Shown: piece after piece, positions 26,020-35,175 of the stretch
Layout of the letters: each line of letters begins with the position of its first letter
How positions within the stretch are numbered: the first letter of the stretch is position 1
Assembly (NCBI GenBank): GCA_902763865.1
Contig: CACWTR010000005.1
Location: 1 to 64,000 of the forward strand
DNA from: an uncultured Bacteroidales bacterium
GTDB taxonomy: Bacteria; Bacteroidota; Bacteroidia; Bacteroidales; Bacteroidaceae
Length of the DNA stretch: 64,000 bases
Direction of reading: 5' to 3'
The notes under the pieces: model-generated
Told to the model about the DNA's origin: nothing
What the model saw: only the letters and a program-made list of their open reading frames with translations
The model's database searches: none
Made by a program: the position numbers and the translations under genes

Positions 26020-27558
26020 TTACTTCAGTGACTTGTTCAACATGTAGTATATCTCGTTGCCTCGGAGCTGTTGCTTGAACTCGTAGGTCTTCGTGTCCTT
26101 GTTAATTTTGACATACTCGATGCCCAGCATCTCGGCGAAGTCTTCCCAGTATTCTTCCGTAATGTCGTAGGAGAAGGCACTGTGGTGCGTGCCACCAGCC
26201 AGGATCCATGCACCGGCGCCGATCTCGAAGGTGGGTTGAGGCACCCACAGCGCACTGGCGACGGGCAGGTTAGGCATGGGCTTCGGCTCAATGCACTCTA
26301 CCTCCTGAGAAATCAGGCGGAAGCGGTTGCCCAGGTCAACGACGGTAGCCTTGATGCCACGACCCGTCTTCGAAGTGAACACCAGGCGGGCTGTCTGCTG
26401 CTTGCGGATGCCAATGCCGAGGAAGTGTACCTCGAGCTTGGGCTTGTCGCTGGCAATGAGGGGACAAACCTCGAGCATATGGCTCTGCAGACAGCTGGAG
26501 CGGTCACCTGCAAAGTTGAGCGTGTAGTCCTCGAGGAAGGAGCAACCGGTGGGCAGTCCCTGAGAGATTACCCACAGCGTGCGATACAAGCAGGCGGTCT
26601 TCCAGTCGCCTTCGGCGCCGAAGCCGATACCTTCCTCCATCAGGCGCTGGGAAGCCAAGCCGGGAATCTGGTCGAAGCCGCAGAAGTCCGGTGCATCGAT
26701 GTCAGCATCGCCCAGGTCGTCGAAGTTGGTGGTGAAGGCTGTTGCGCCCTCGTCCTTCAGCACGCGGCGTAAAGCAATCTCAGCCTTGGCGCTGTTTCTG
26801 ACTTTCTCCCAATAGACCTCTTCGCCGCTCTCGTCTATCTTGATGGTGTAGAGTTTCTTGTATTCCTCAACGAGGTCATCGGCTTCCTTGTCTGTCACCT
26901 TTTTGTAGTATTCCATCAGGCTGGAGACGGGATAGTAATCTACGTGATAGCCCATCCGCTGCTCGAACTCCACGCGGTCGCCGTCAGTCACGGCTACGTT
27001 GTTCATGTTCATGCCGAACATGAGGCAGCGCACCTGCCTTGCATCGGCCACACCTGCTGCCACACGAGCCCACACGGCAATCTGCTTCTGTGCAGCCTTG
27101 TCCTTCCAGTAGCCGCAAACCACCTTGCGGGCTATGCGCATGCGGGTGCAGATGTGTCCGAACTCGATGTCGCCGTGAGCGCTCTGGTTCAGGTTCATGA
27201 AGTCCATGTCCATCGTCTCCCAGGGAATCTCGGCGTTGTACTGAGTGTGGAAGTGGAGCAGGGGCTTCTGTAGTGCTTGCAGGCCCTTGATCCACATCTT
27301 GGCGGGTGAGAAGGTATGCATCCATGTGATGATGCCGACGCATTTAGCTTCGTTGTTGGCTGCTTTCATCACGTCCTCAACCTCCTTTGAGCTGTTGGCT
27401 GTGCCCTTATAGACAATCTTGATGGGAATGATGCCGCTGGCGTTCAAGCCATCGACCATCTCCTTTGAGTGTCCGTCAACTTTGGTAACGGCATCGCCTC
27501 CGTAAAGGAGCTGTGCACCTGTTACCCACCAAATCTCATACTTGTCAAATGCATTCAT
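26020..27558 (-). CDS. araA: L-arabinose isomerase
   Basis: Converts L-arabinose to L-ribulose. The 512-residue length is standard. Typical segments are YEIWWVTGAQLLYGG at the N-terminus, TWMHTFSPAKMWIKGL, QYNAEIPWETMDMDFMNLNQ, the acidic metal-binding region MEEGIGFGAEGDWKTA, and the histidine-containing C-terminal ILAGGTHHSAFSYD. The gene sits between araD (35 bp upstream) and araB (3 bp downstream), so all three form one operon for entry of arabinose into the pentose phosphate pathway. Confidence 0.96.
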   Translation of the reverse strand: MNAFDKYEIWWVTGAQLLYGGDAVTKVDGHSKEMVDGLNASGIIPIKIVYKGTANSSKEVEDVMKAANNEAKCVGIITWMHTFSPAKMWIKGLQALQKPLLHFHTQYNAEIPWETMDMDFMNLNQSAHGDIEFGHICTRMRIARKVVCGYWKDKAAQKQIAVWARVAAGVADARQVRCLMFGMNMNNVAVTDGDRVEFEQRMGYHVDYYPVSSLMEYYKKVTDKEADDLVEEYKKLYTIKIDESGEEVYWEKVRNSAKAEIALRRVLKDEGATAFTTNFDDLGDADIDAPDFCGFDQIPGLASQRLMEEGIGFGAEGDWKTACLYRTLWVISQGLPTGCSFLEDYTLNFAGDRSSCLQSHMLEVCPLIASDKPKLEVHFLGIGIRKQQTARLVFTSKTGRGIKATVVDLGNRFRLISQEVECIEPKPMPNLPVASALWVPQPTFEIGAGAWILAGGTHHSAFSYDITEEYWEDFAEMLGIEYVKINKDTKTYEFKQQLRGNEIYYMLNKSLK

Positions 27559-27593
27559 AATGTTTGTAGGTTTTTGTTAGTTAATGGTATGTC

Positions 27594-28298
27594 TTATTTC
27601 TTCTTTTGTCCGTAGTAGGCGTTGGGGCCGTGCTTGCGGTTGTAGTGCTTCTCGATGAGCAGGGGATTCATCGTGGTGTCGGGATTTACCGAGAACGAGA
27701 TGAAGGCCATCTTGGCACATTGTTCCATGACCTTTGCGTTGTAAACCGCATTGTCGGGCGATGTGCCCCAGGAGAAGGGGCCGTGGTTCCTGACGAGTAC
27801 GGCAGGCGTGTGGTCGGGGTTAATCTTGCGGATGTTCAGTATCTCGTCAACTATTACGTTGCCCGTCTCCAGCTCGTACTGGCCTTCCACTTCCTCGCGG
27901 GTCATGTCGCGTGTGCAGGGGATGTCCTTGTAGAAGTAGTCGGCATGTGTGGTTCCGATGTTGGGAATGTCGCGGCCAGCCTGCGCGAAGGCTGTGGCGT
28001 AGGTGCTGTGGGTGTGGACGACTCCCCCGATGTTTGGGAATGCCCTGTAGAGCACGAGGTGGGTGGGCGTGTCGCTCGAGGGGTTGAGGTCGCCCTCGAC
28101 CACCTTGCCCGTTTGCAAATCAACGACCACCATGTCGGCAGCCTTCATCGCGTCGTAGCTTACGCCCGACGGTTTGATGACGACCAGTCCTTTCTCGCGG
28201 TCGATACCCGAGACGTTGCCCCAGGTGAAGATGACCAATCCCTGCCTGACCAGGTCCAGGTTGGCCTTGAATACTTTCTCTTTCAGTTCTTCTAGCAT
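27594..28298 (-). CDS. araD: L-ribulose-5-phosphate 4-epimerase
   Basis: Final step of arabinose catabolism, giving D-xylulose 5-phosphate. The 234-residue class II aldolase-like enzyme has [20 protein letters not shown] near the N-terminus, the zinc histidines in [11 protein letters not shown], and [10 protein letters not shown] near the C-terminus. It is the first gene of the araD-araA-araB operon, with a promoter at 28367-28397. A GH5-GH43 enzyme gene runs divergently from the same 244-bp gap, so the two may be co-regulated by arabinose; no regulator gene is in the window. Confidence 0.95.
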   Translation of the reverse strand: MLEELKEKVFKANLDLVRQGLVIFTWGNVSGIDREKGLVVIKPSGVSYDAMKAADMVVVDLQTGKVVEGDLNPSSDTPTHLVLYRAFPNIGGVVHTHSTYATAFAQAGRDIPNIGTTHADYFYKDIPCTRDMTREEVEGQYELETGNVIVDEILNIRKINPDHTPAVLVRNHGPFSWGTSPDNAVYNAKVMEQCAKMAFISFSVNPDTTMNPLLIEKHYNRKHGPNAYYGQKKK

Positions 28299-28366
28299 AG
28301 TATTTCTGTGTAGTGTTATGTGGTCCGAATAGTTCAGTCTGTGCCTTTTCTGTGCACAATCATCCG

Positions 28367-28397
28367 CAAATATACGAATTCTTCTTCAATAATGCAA
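28367..28397 (-). promoter_or_regulatory. araDAB promoter
   Basis: Minus-strand TATATTTG (28367-28374) with a TTG 20 bp upstream (28395-28397) matches the Bacteroidales promoter layout. It lies in the gap shared with the divergent GH5-GH43 gene. Confidence 0.6.
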
Positions 28398-28501
28398 GGA
28401 AATGTCTGTTACATGACACAAAAAACAAATAACTTTGTCGTTTAATGGTTCGTCAACCGGACTTTTATGGGAAAATAATTGGTTGTTGTCTGTAAGTTTG
28501 C

Positions 28502-28509
28502 TAACTTTG
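28502..28509 (+). promoter_or_regulatory. Promoter of the GH5-GH43 gene, -7 box TAACTTTG
   Basis: TAACTTTG matches TAnnTTTG, 33 bp before the start at 28543. It faces away from the araDAB promoter about 130 bp to its left. Confidence 0.6.
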
Positions 28510-28542
28510 CAGTCAGAAAAAGCTTATAACTAACACCAAACT

Positions 28543-31500
28543 ATGAGAAAACTGATTCTTTTCGCGTGGGCAGTCCTGTTTTTCGCAGGTATCAGCGCAC
28601 AGGTCGAGAAGCCGCTGCCTTCTCTGCACGTCGAGGGCAAGTGGCTCTGCGACAGCCACGGCAACCACGTGGTGCTGCATGGTGTGATGGACACGCCAAA
28701 CATGTTTTTCAACGACTGGAAGTGGGGTTCGCCCTGGGACGGCTCCGGCACCGGCTACAATGCTACCGGTGCACAGAAGTGCCTGAACTATTTCGAGAAG
28801 ATATTCAAGGGGCTGGAACAGGCTAACTGCGACGTCTTCCGTCTGCACCTGGACCCGGCCTGGACCAACGACCCCTCTGCTTCCTACGTCTATGCAGGCT
28901 CGGAGGGACAGGCGGAGGGGACCGACGGCGAGGCTGACATCTCGAAGTTCAACCCCACACGCCTGAGGAGCTTCCTCAGCTCGCTCTACTGGCCCCTCAT
29001 CCAGAAGGCGATGAACCATAAGATGTATGTCGTGGTGCGTCCTCCCGGGGTCTGTCCCGGCTCCATCAAGGTGGGCGACTACTACAACGACTATCTCATG
29101 ACGGTCTGGGACATCTTCACCCAGAATGCCAACATCAAGAAATACGCGGGCCAAATCAGCATCGAGCTGGCCAACGAACCCGTCTCGCTCCGCAATGCAG
29201 AGGGAAAGGACGACCCGAAGGCCCTGCACGACTTCTTCCAGCCCATCGTGGATAAAATCCGCGCCAACGGTTTCTCCGGTATCATCTGGGCTCCGGGCAC
29301 GGGCTGGCAAGCCAACTACACGAGCTACGAGTCCTATCCCATCGAGGGCCCCAACATCGGTTATGCCGTCCACGACTACTGCGGCTGGTACGGTTGCAGC
29401 GATAACACCCCTGACCCGCAGAGCAAGATAAACCAGTTCCGCAAGCAAGTGCCCGTCGTGGATACAGCACCCATCATCATTACCGAGGTTGACTGGAGCC
29501 CGACCAATCCCGATGCGGAGGGCCACTACAACGAACATGGTGAATGGGTGCAGCCGAACTATGGCACCTGGGCAACAGGTTCGACGTCGAAATGGGGCAA
29601 GGCCTTCAAGACGATGCTCGACCACTACGGCAACATCTCCATGACGCTCTCGGGCACAGGTTGTCTGATAGACCGCGACATCCTGCTGCAGACGGGTAGG
29701 GTGGAGCCAGCCTTCGGCGGACTGGAAGAAGCCTGCGGCAAAGCCTGCATGGACTGGTATGCCGACTTCTATACCAAGGACTGGGCACATCCCGACTACA
29801 AGGACGTATCGCTCAGCGACCAGGGCAATGGGCGCTACAAGAACCCGCTCATCTTTGCCGACTTCCCGGACCCCGATGTCATTCGTGTAGGCGACACCTA
29901 CTACATGGTCTCTACCACGATGCACCACTTCCCCGGCGCCACCATCCTGAAGTCCGCCGACCTGCTGAATTGGGAATACTGTGCGCAGCCCCTGGAACAG
30001 CTCTCCGCGAAGGACCGCTACAGTCTCCTCGGCGGCGAGAATGCCTATGCCGCTGGCATGTGGGCCTGCTCCATGACCTGGCACAACGGCAAGTTCTATC
30101 TGCTCATCAACGGCAACGATGCCGGAGGATTCGTCCTCACGGCCACCGACCCGGAGGGACGATGGGAGAAGAAAGCCTTGCCGCGCATCTACTACGACCC
30201 CGGCATGCTCTTCGACGGCGGTAAAGTCTATGTGGCCTGCGGCATCGGCAATATACAGATGTGCGAGCTGGACGAGAACTTCAACCTTGTCCGCGAACAG
30301 AACGTCATCCGCGACAAGGAGGGACTGGAGGGGTCGCACCTCTATAAGATAGGCGACTACTATTATATATATGCCACGTACGGCGGCTGGCCCTCCGGTC
30401 AGGCTGTCTTCCGCTCGAAGAACATCTTCGGCCCCTACGAGGAGAGGATGCTGGTGGAGAAGGTCATCAACGGCTCCCCCAACACCGTGCACCAGGGAGC
30501 ACTGGTCGAGACGCAGACCGGCGAATGGTGGACCATCCTCCAGCAGGACCTTGGAGCCCTGGGACGTATGCCTAACCTTCAGCCCGTGAAGTGGGAGGAC
30601 GGGTGGCCCGTCGTCGGTAACAAGGGCGTGCCCTATACCACCTACACCTCCCCCAAGACCGGCACCGCATCGCCCCGCACCGGCCTGCCTACCAACGACA
30701 ACTTCCGTTCCTATCCCCTGGGGATGCAGTGGCAGTGGAACCACAATCCCGACGACGGGGCCTGGAGCCTCTTCGAGCGACAGGGATGGCTGCGGCTCAG
30801 GGCATCGGGATCTGCCAACCGCCTGACGCAGGCACGCAATACGCTGACGCAGCGCATCTTTGCCTTCCACGACAAGGCATCGCAGCCATCGACAGGCACC
30901 ATCCGCCTCGACATCAGGAACCTGCAGGAAGGAGACCGTGCCGGCATCTGCATCCTGCAGGACCCCTACGCCGCCATCGCCGTCGAAGTGAAGGATGGTC
31001 GCCGGCAGCTCGTCTGGTGGCAGGACACCCTGCGCACCGACAACAGCTTCACCCCCACGCAGCAGACAATCCCGACCGATGCCGACAGCATCATCTACCT
31101 GCGCGCAGCCGTCACCTACGGCACCGGCAAGACGCAGTTCTACTACTCGCCCGACGGCAAGACCTTCACAGCACTCGGCGACCAGACCACCTTGCGCTAT
31201 AGCCTCACCGTCTTCGTCGGAGCCCGCTTCGGACTCTTCTGCTACAACACACAGAACGGCAGCAACGGCTATGCCGACTTCGACTGGTTCTCCACCGAAT
31301 CCAGCTTCGACGAATCCACCTACTTCCCTGCCGACTTCGAAGGCTACAGCAAGGACATGCTCACGGCCCAAAAGCTGGAACTCGCAACAAACGAGATGGA
31401 AGTCATGGTGGGCAGCAGCAAACCCTTGAAGCTTACAGCCACCTTTGCCGACGGACACACCGAGGACGTGGCAGCCAAAGCAAGCTACATCAGCGATGCA

Positions 31501-32193
31501 GAGGGAGTTGTAGCCTTCCAGAACGGCAGTGTCCGCGGCCTCGACGAAGGAGAGACGAGCGTCCGCATCATCTACACCGACCCCGTAGGAGGCGAGCTGA
31601 CAGCCAGCCTGAACGTCCGCTCCTCGTTCTTCCCCTTCGGAGCCGAGTACATCAACACCTCGCTCTTCTCCGAAGGCACCTACACCGAAAGCAGCCGTAT
31701 CTTCAAGCCCGGACAGTACGGACAGATGGGATGGGAATATCCCAATGGTGCCGACATGTCGGGCTACAGGTATCTCGTCCTGAACATGAAGCGCATCGCC
31801 AGTGCCGCACACCTCAACATCTTCACCAGCGGCAGCATCTGGGGCGATTGCTGTGCTACGCCCGACTTCGGCTCCAAGAAGCAAGTGGTCATCGACCTCC
31901 AGGCGGCCCGCTACACCAGCGGCGACCGGACAGGCGAACCGCTCGACACGAAAAACGTCCGCATCGTCTCCTTCTGGTCCAACAAGGTCTCCATCGTCGT
32001 CGATGACATGTACCTGACCAACAACGACGACTTCTCCCGTCCCATCCCCGACGGCCTGGAGAGCATCGAGTCCTCACCCGTGGGCGAGGAAATCAGCTAC
32101 GACATAAGTGGTCGCCGCATCGCAGCGCCCCGTAGCGGCCTCACCATCATCCGTCGTTCCGACGGCACGGTCCGCAAAGTCATCCGTAAGTGA
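28543..32193 (+). CDS. Secreted bifunctional GH5-GH43 glycosidase
   Basis: 1216 residues in a modular chain. A signal peptide (MRKLILFAWAVLFFAGISAQ) is followed by a GH5 domain (about 25-415) with acid/base E212 in IELANEP and nucleophile E315 in IIITEVDW. A GH43 five-bladed propeller follows (about 430-720), beginning NPLIFADFPDPDVIRVG with the catalytic Asp near 443 and KEGLEGSHLYK carrying a likely acid Glu. Then come a beta-sandwich domain (about 730-930), a Big-like domain (KLELATNEMEVMVGSSKPLK), another sandwich, and a C-terminal sorting-like tail (SYDISGRRIAAPRSGLTIIR). The pairing suggests attack on an arabinose- or xylose-decorated backbone, which fits the divergent arabinose operon; the exact polymer is unknown. 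Confidence 0.9.
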   Translation: MRKLILFAWAVLFFAGISAQVEKPLPSLHVEGKWLCDSHGNHVVLHGVMDTPNMFFNDWKWGSPWDGSGTGYNATGAQKCLNYFEKIFKGLEQANCDVFRLHLDPAWTNDPSASYVYAGSEGQAEGTDGEADISKFNPTRLRSFLSSLYWPLIQKAMNHKMYVVVRPPGVCPGSIKVGDYYNDYLMTVWDIFTQNANIKKYAGQISIELANEPVSLRNAEGKDDPKALHDFFQPIVDKIRANGFSGIIWAPGTGWQANYTSYESYPIEGPNIGYAVHDYCGWYGCSDNTPDPQSKINQFRKQVPVVDTAPIIITEVDWSPTNPDAEGHYNEHGEWVQPNYGTWATGSTSKWGKAFKTMLDHYGNISMTLSGTGCLIDRDILLQTGRVEPAFGGLEEACGKACMDWYADFYTKDWAHPDYKDVSLSDQGNGRYKNPLIFADFPDPDVIRVGDTYYMVSTTMHHFPGATILKSADLLNWEYCAQPLEQLSAKDRYSLLGGENAYAAGMWACSMTWHNGKFYLLINGNDAGGFVLTATDPEGRWEKKALPRIYYDPGMLFDGGKVYVACGIGNIQMCELDENFNLVREQNVIRDKEGLEGSHLYKIGDYYYIYATYGGWPSGQAVFRSKNIFGPYEERMLVEKVINGSPNTVHQGALVETQTGEWWTILQQDLGALGRMPNLQPVKWEDGWPVVGNKGVPYTTYTSPKTGTASPRTGLPTNDNFRSYPLGMQWQWNHNPDDGAWSLFERQGWLRLRASGSANRLTQARNTLTQRIFAFHDKASQPSTGTIRLDIRNLQEGDRAGICILQDPYAAIAVEVKDGRRQLVWWQDTLRTDNSFTPTQQTIPTDADSIIYLRAAVTYGTGKTQFYYSPDGKTFTALGDQTTLRYSLTVFVGARFGLFCYNTQNGSNGYADFDWFSTESSFDESTYFPADFEGYSKDMLTAQKLELATNEMEVMVGSSKPLKLTATFADGHTEDVAAKASYISDAEGVVAFQNGSVRGLDEGETSVRIIYTDPVGGELTASLNVRSSFFPFGAEYINTSLFSEGTYTESSRIFKPGQYGQMGWEYPNGADMSGYRYLVLNMKRIASAAHLNIFTSGSIWGDCCATPDFGSKKQVVIDLQAARYTSGDRTGEPLDTKNVRIVSFWSNKVSIVVDDMYLTNNDDFSRPIPDGLESIESSPVGEEISYDISGRRIAAPRSGLTIIRRSDGTVRKVIRK

Positions 32194-32207
32194 GAACACC
32201 GGCACCC

Positions 32208-32259
32208 CACAGGCGTGCTCCGCGCACAAGAAACAGGCGCGGAGCACGCCTGTTTCTTT
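32208..32259 (+). terminator. Terminator of the GH5-GH43 gene
   Basis: A 16-bp perfect stem (CAGGCGTGCTCCGCGC at 32210-32225 with its complement at 32237-32252) is followed by TTTCTTT. It begins 15 bp after the stop codon. Confidence 0.85.
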
Positions 32260-32327
32260 GTGGGTTTTCCGAATATGACAACTTCCAAAGAGGCCAGGCA
32301 TCGGCAGACAAACCTCAGCCTCCACGT

Positions 32328-32425
32328 CATAAAGTTATTTTCAAAGCTTGAAAATATATTTTCAAACTTTGAAAATTAATTTTCACGACGTGAAAATATA
32401 TTTTCATGACGTGAAAATAGTTTTA
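32328..32425. repeat. Array of four 19-bp palindromes at 21-bp spacing (copy 2)
   Basis: Units start at 32337, 32358, 32379 and 32400, an exact 21-bp period: ATTTTCAAAGCTTGAAAAT, ATTTTCAAACTTTGAAAAT, ATTTTCACGACGTGAAAAT and ATTTTCATGACGTGAAAAT. The left flank and first unit are identical to the copy at 1495-1600 for 28 bases. It lies in the convergent gap between the GH5-GH43 gene and dinD. No gene is seen in the remaining 100 bp to dinD. Confidence 0.85.
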
Positions 32426-32521
32426 TGCCGCGTCGATATGACTAATTATTCTAAATTTTCTATCAGTTTTCTTGTGAGAACCAATTAACATTTCAGAGTT
32501 ACTCACTAACCCGAAAAAGAG

Positions 32522-33349
32522 TTAATTTTTATTCTTCAACATCTTCTTCTCTTCACTTGCCAAACGTCTCTCTACTTTCTTAACATCCTCTGCTGCCGGC
32601 AGGTTCTCTGGAACGATGCCACGTTCAGTAAGCATCTTGCGAACAGCAGCATTGTTGTCAACATGTTCTTTGGTGATAGCTGTTTCACCCTGCAGGTCTT
32701 TTGTCTGTACGTTGACGCTTGTCATCTCGGCAGCAAAGTCCTTAGCCTTGATGCTGATGGTGGGAAGAAAATCTGCGAGAGGACGACTTTGTGGTATGCC
32801 CATTTTTCGCTTCATCATGTTGGTTCTGAGTCGAAAAAGTGCCTGGTCACCTTTGGAACGGATAACGGCAAAGGTCTGGTCGTTCACGCCACGCTCATAT
32901 AGGATGCCAGAAAGTTTGCGCTCTGTTTCCTGCAACTTGGTGCGGGCCTTGATTCGCTCTACCTCCAGCAGCCGCTGCTCTATTAACTCTGCTTTGCGCG
33001 TTTGCACTGCAAAGTAGGTTTGCGCAAATGCTATCTGCGGTTTTCGGGGGTCTCCGTTCTGAGCTACGAGATAGCAGGCATAACGGGTGAGCATGATGTC
33101 TTCCACCTCTCGCTCTGCTCCGGATCCGATGGTAACCATTTTATTGACGTCAATAAAATGGTCGTTTATCAACTGTCCCACGTTCACACAGGCTTCTTTC
33201 GCTTTATTAATCACTTTGCAGAAGTTCTGCCAAAGGCTGTATCCAAACAGATTTTGCATTTCTCTTGCACTCCAGCATTCCGTGTCATCTATTGTGCAAA
33301 CAGCGTCCTCATAGCTCTTGAATAGAGCAAGTATTTCTTCTTGTTTCAT
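32522..33349 (-). CDS. dinD: DNA damage-inducible protein D-like
   Basis: 275-residue DinD-family protein. The N-terminal half has the BRO-N-like pattern [20 protein letters not shown] and [21 protein letters not shown] helical region follows ([20 protein letters not shown]), then [20 protein letters not shown] and a charged C-terminus. In E. coli dinD is LexA-regulated and the protein affects RecA filaments; whether that holds here is unknown. The gene is AT-richer than the flanking enzymes and lies next to a palindrome array and a gene remnant, so the area looks like a recombination-prone insertion point. A TAACTTTG box lies 173 bp upstream. Confidence 0.85.
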   Translation of the reverse strand: MKQEEILALFKSYEDAVCTIDDTECWSAREMQNLFGYSLWQNFCKVINKAKEACVNVGQLINDHFIDVNKMVTIGSGAEREVEDIMLTRYACYLVAQNGDPRKPQIAFAQTYFAVQTRKAELIEQRLLEVERIKARTKLQETERKLSGILYERGVNDQTFAVIRSKGDQALFRLRTNMMKRKMGIPQSRPLADFLPTISIKAKDFAAEMTSVNVQTKDLQGETAITKEHVDNNAAVRKMLTERGIVPENLPAAEDVKKVERRLASEEKKMLKNKN

Positions 33350-33521
33350 ATTTTCTGGTTCTGTATTTACTCGCTATCGTAAAGAGATAGATTATTTCAT
33401 GTGGACTCTTTTGTCCTTATCAGTTCCGTTAATTCCACATCAAGAAGTTCTGGTATTTTGCAGGTTCGACATTGACGCGATTGATGTCTTTGTCCAGGAT
33501 GGAATTCTATTGTTCTTGATA

Positions 33522-33529
33522 CAAAGTTA
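33522..33529 (-). promoter_or_regulatory. Possible dinD promoter, -7 box TAACTTTG
   Basis: Minus-strand TAACTTTG matches the consensus but lies 173 bp before the dinD start. It is the only good box in the 320-bp stretch 33350-33669, in which I see no gene. Confidence 0.4.
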
Positions 33530-33669
33530 CTCATTTTCTCTTAAAGAACACATAAAATGTCTGGGTATTTAGCAAATAATTATGTTTTTATGTTGTTTCC
33601 CCCACTTTTTGCCCCCTTCCTCTGATGTTTGTCTGTCAGTTCTGTCACTTTATGCATAATCAGCATTAA

Positions 33670-33789
33670 CTGTATCATGTACCGTCACCTACAGCTAAAC
33701 GCTACCTTCTTCAGCTTACGGAGTTTGGCTATCTGGAAGCCCACGGGGGCAACAAGAACCGAACCTATCGCAAAAGAGAGAACCTATAA
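33670..33789 (+). pseudogene. C-terminal remnant of a winged-helix protein
   Basis: A short plus-strand frame closed by stops reads ...TAKRYLLQLTEFGYLEAHGG then NKNRTYRKRENL. The pattern TAxRYLxxLxExGxLExxGxNxNRxY resembles the C-terminal winged helix of Fic-family or AAA-4/AlbA-type regulatory proteins. There is no start or upstream domain, so I read it as the leftover end of a lost gene. The match is from memory of the motif, and the parent family is uncertain. Confidence 0.4.
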
Positions 33790-33838
33790 TAAGGTCTCTC
33801 CATTGTAGTATGATGAAGCTGTCGGTTGCTAATCTTTC

Positions 33839-34477
33839 TCAGACGTAGTAGTTGTGGACTTTTTCCCAGGCGATGGTGGTGGCGGGGCCGTGGCCGGTGA
33901 GGACGGTGGTCTCCTCGGGCAGGGGGAAGAGCTTGCGGCTGATGCTGTCCAGCTCGGCCTCGAAGTTGCCGCCGGGCAGGTCGGTGCGCCCTATGCTGCC
34001 CTGGAAGAGCGTGTCGCCGCTGAAAAGAAGTCCGGAGCTGGGGACGTAGAGTGCGGCGGAGCCGGGGGTGTGGCCGGGTGTGTGGATGAGGCGGATGGCT
34101 GTCTGCCCCAGGCGAAGCTCGTCGCCGTCGCTGAGGAAACGCTCTACGGGCGGCATCCCGCCTCCGATGGTCAGGCCGAACTGTGCGGCCATGTGGGGCA
34201 TCTGCCGGTAGGTCTCGGCCTCGTCGATGTGGAAGACGGGCCGCAGCCCGTAGGTGCGATGAATGAAGGGAAGGCCCAGGGTGTGGTCGAAGTGGGCGTG
34301 GGTCTGGAGGGCATACTTGAGCTTCAGGCCGAGGGCTGCGATGCTGCCCTGCAGCAGCTGTTCCTCCTGCCGGTTCCACATGCCGGGGTCCACGATGGCA
34401 GCCTCAAGTGTCTCTTCGTCCCAGAGCAGATAGGTGTTCTCCTGAATCGGATTGAAGGTGAAAGTCTGGTATTTCAT
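33839..34477 (-). CDS. MBL-fold metallo-hydrolase (glyoxalase II-like)
   Basis: 212-residue metallo-beta-lactamase-fold hydrolase. The metal-binding motif HAHFDHTLG is present (THAHFDH), followed by further ligands in LIHTPGHTPGSAALYV and LLFSGDTLFQGSIGRTDLPG, and a final His in VLTGHGPATTIAWEK. Length and motif order match the short glyoxalase II-like group of Bacteroidetes. The start ATG overlaps the rsmG stop by four bases (ATGA), so it is translated after rsmG. The substrate cannot be told from sequence. Confidence 0.9.
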   Translation of the reverse strand: MKYQTFTFNPIQENTYLLWDEETLEAAIVDPGMWNRQEEQLLQGSIAALGLKLKYALQTHAHFDHTLGLPFIHRTYGLRPVFHIDEAETYRQMPHMAAQFGLTIGGGMPPVERFLSDGDELRLGQTAIRLIHTPGHTPGSAALYVPSSGLLFSGDTLFQGSIGRTDLPGGNFEAELDSISRKLFPLPEETTVLTGHGPATTIAWEKVHNYYV

Positions 34478-35100
34478 AGGGGCAGGTAAATCAGTTTCTT
34501 TGTTTCAAAGTATTCTTCCCGGAAGTAATCACTGAGGGGCGTTATCTGTGCGGCTTTTCCGAAGGGCTTGGCTTCCTCCACGAGCTCTCCGCCCTTGAGA
34601 CAGATGAGTCCGCCGGGCAGGGCATTCAGCTGCTCGCGGGAGATTTTTCCGCGGACTATCCTGACGAGGTCTGGCAGGGGCATGACGGCACGCGAGACGA
34701 TGAAATGGAACTGCTCCCTGACCTCTTCGGCACGGCACCATTGCGTCGTGACGTTCTCCAGGCTCAGTGCCTTCGAGACTTCCTGGCAGACGCGAATTTT
34801 CTTGCCGATGGAATCGACGAGGTGGAAGCGGGCTTCGGGAAAGAGGATTGCCAGCGGTATGCCGGGGAAGCCGCCGCCGGTGCCGAGGTCCATGATGCGG
34901 GTGCCGGGCTTGAAGCGGATGAACTCGGCTATGGCAAGGCTGTGCAGGACGTGGTGTTCGTAGAGATTGTCGATGTCCTTGCGCGAGATGACGTTTATCT
35001 TGCTGTTCCAGTCGCGGTAGAGGCCGTCGAGTGCAGCAAACTGCTCTTTCTGCCTGTCCGTCAGCGAGGGAAAGTACTTGGCTAATAATTCGTGGTTCAT
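34474..35100 (-). CDS. rsmG: 16S rRNA (guanine-N7)-methyltransferase RsmG
   Basis: Methylates G527 of 16S rRNA using S-adenosylmethionine. I start it at the ATG giving MNHELLAKYFPSLTDRQKEQ (208 residues, normal for RsmG); the open frame to 35292 is a short-repeat region. SAM-binding motifs are RIMDLGTGGGFPGIPLAILF and FHLVDSIGKKIRVCQEV; FIVSRAVMPLPDLV is the typical RsmG SRA segment. It is followed by, and overlaps, the MBL hydrolase. The repeat at 35100-35175 begins at its start codon. Confidence 0.94.
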   Translation of the reverse strand: MNHELLAKYFPSLTDRQKEQFAALDGLYRDWNSKINVISRKDIDNLYEHHVLHSLAIAEFIRFKPGTRIMDLGTGGGFPGIPLAILFPEARFHLVDSIGKKIRVCQEVSKALSLENVTTQWCRAEEVREQFHFIVSRAVMPLPDLVRIVRGKISREQLNALPGGLICLKGGELVEEAKPFGKAAQITPLSDYFREEYFETKKLIYLPL

Positions 35101-35175
35101 AGGGCTAATGGGACTAATGGGGCAAATTGGCCTCGTGAGGCTCATCGGGTTCATTGGCCTGATAAGCCTCATTGG
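35100..35175. repeat. Short tandem repeat at the rsmG/nhaC junction
   Basis: Degenerate units such as GGGCTAATG, GGACTAATG and GGCCTGATAAGCCTCATTGG run from the rsmG start codon into the 3' end of the antiporter gene. They encode its low-complexity tail and leave no normal intergenic spacer. Confidence 0.6.

Noticed and set aside
28513..31884. A 1123-codon open frame on the minus strand opposite the GH5-GH43 gene
   Set aside because: It is the antisense shadow of a clear multidomain enzyme and its translation has no recognisable motif. GC-rich coding sequence commonly leaves such open frames.
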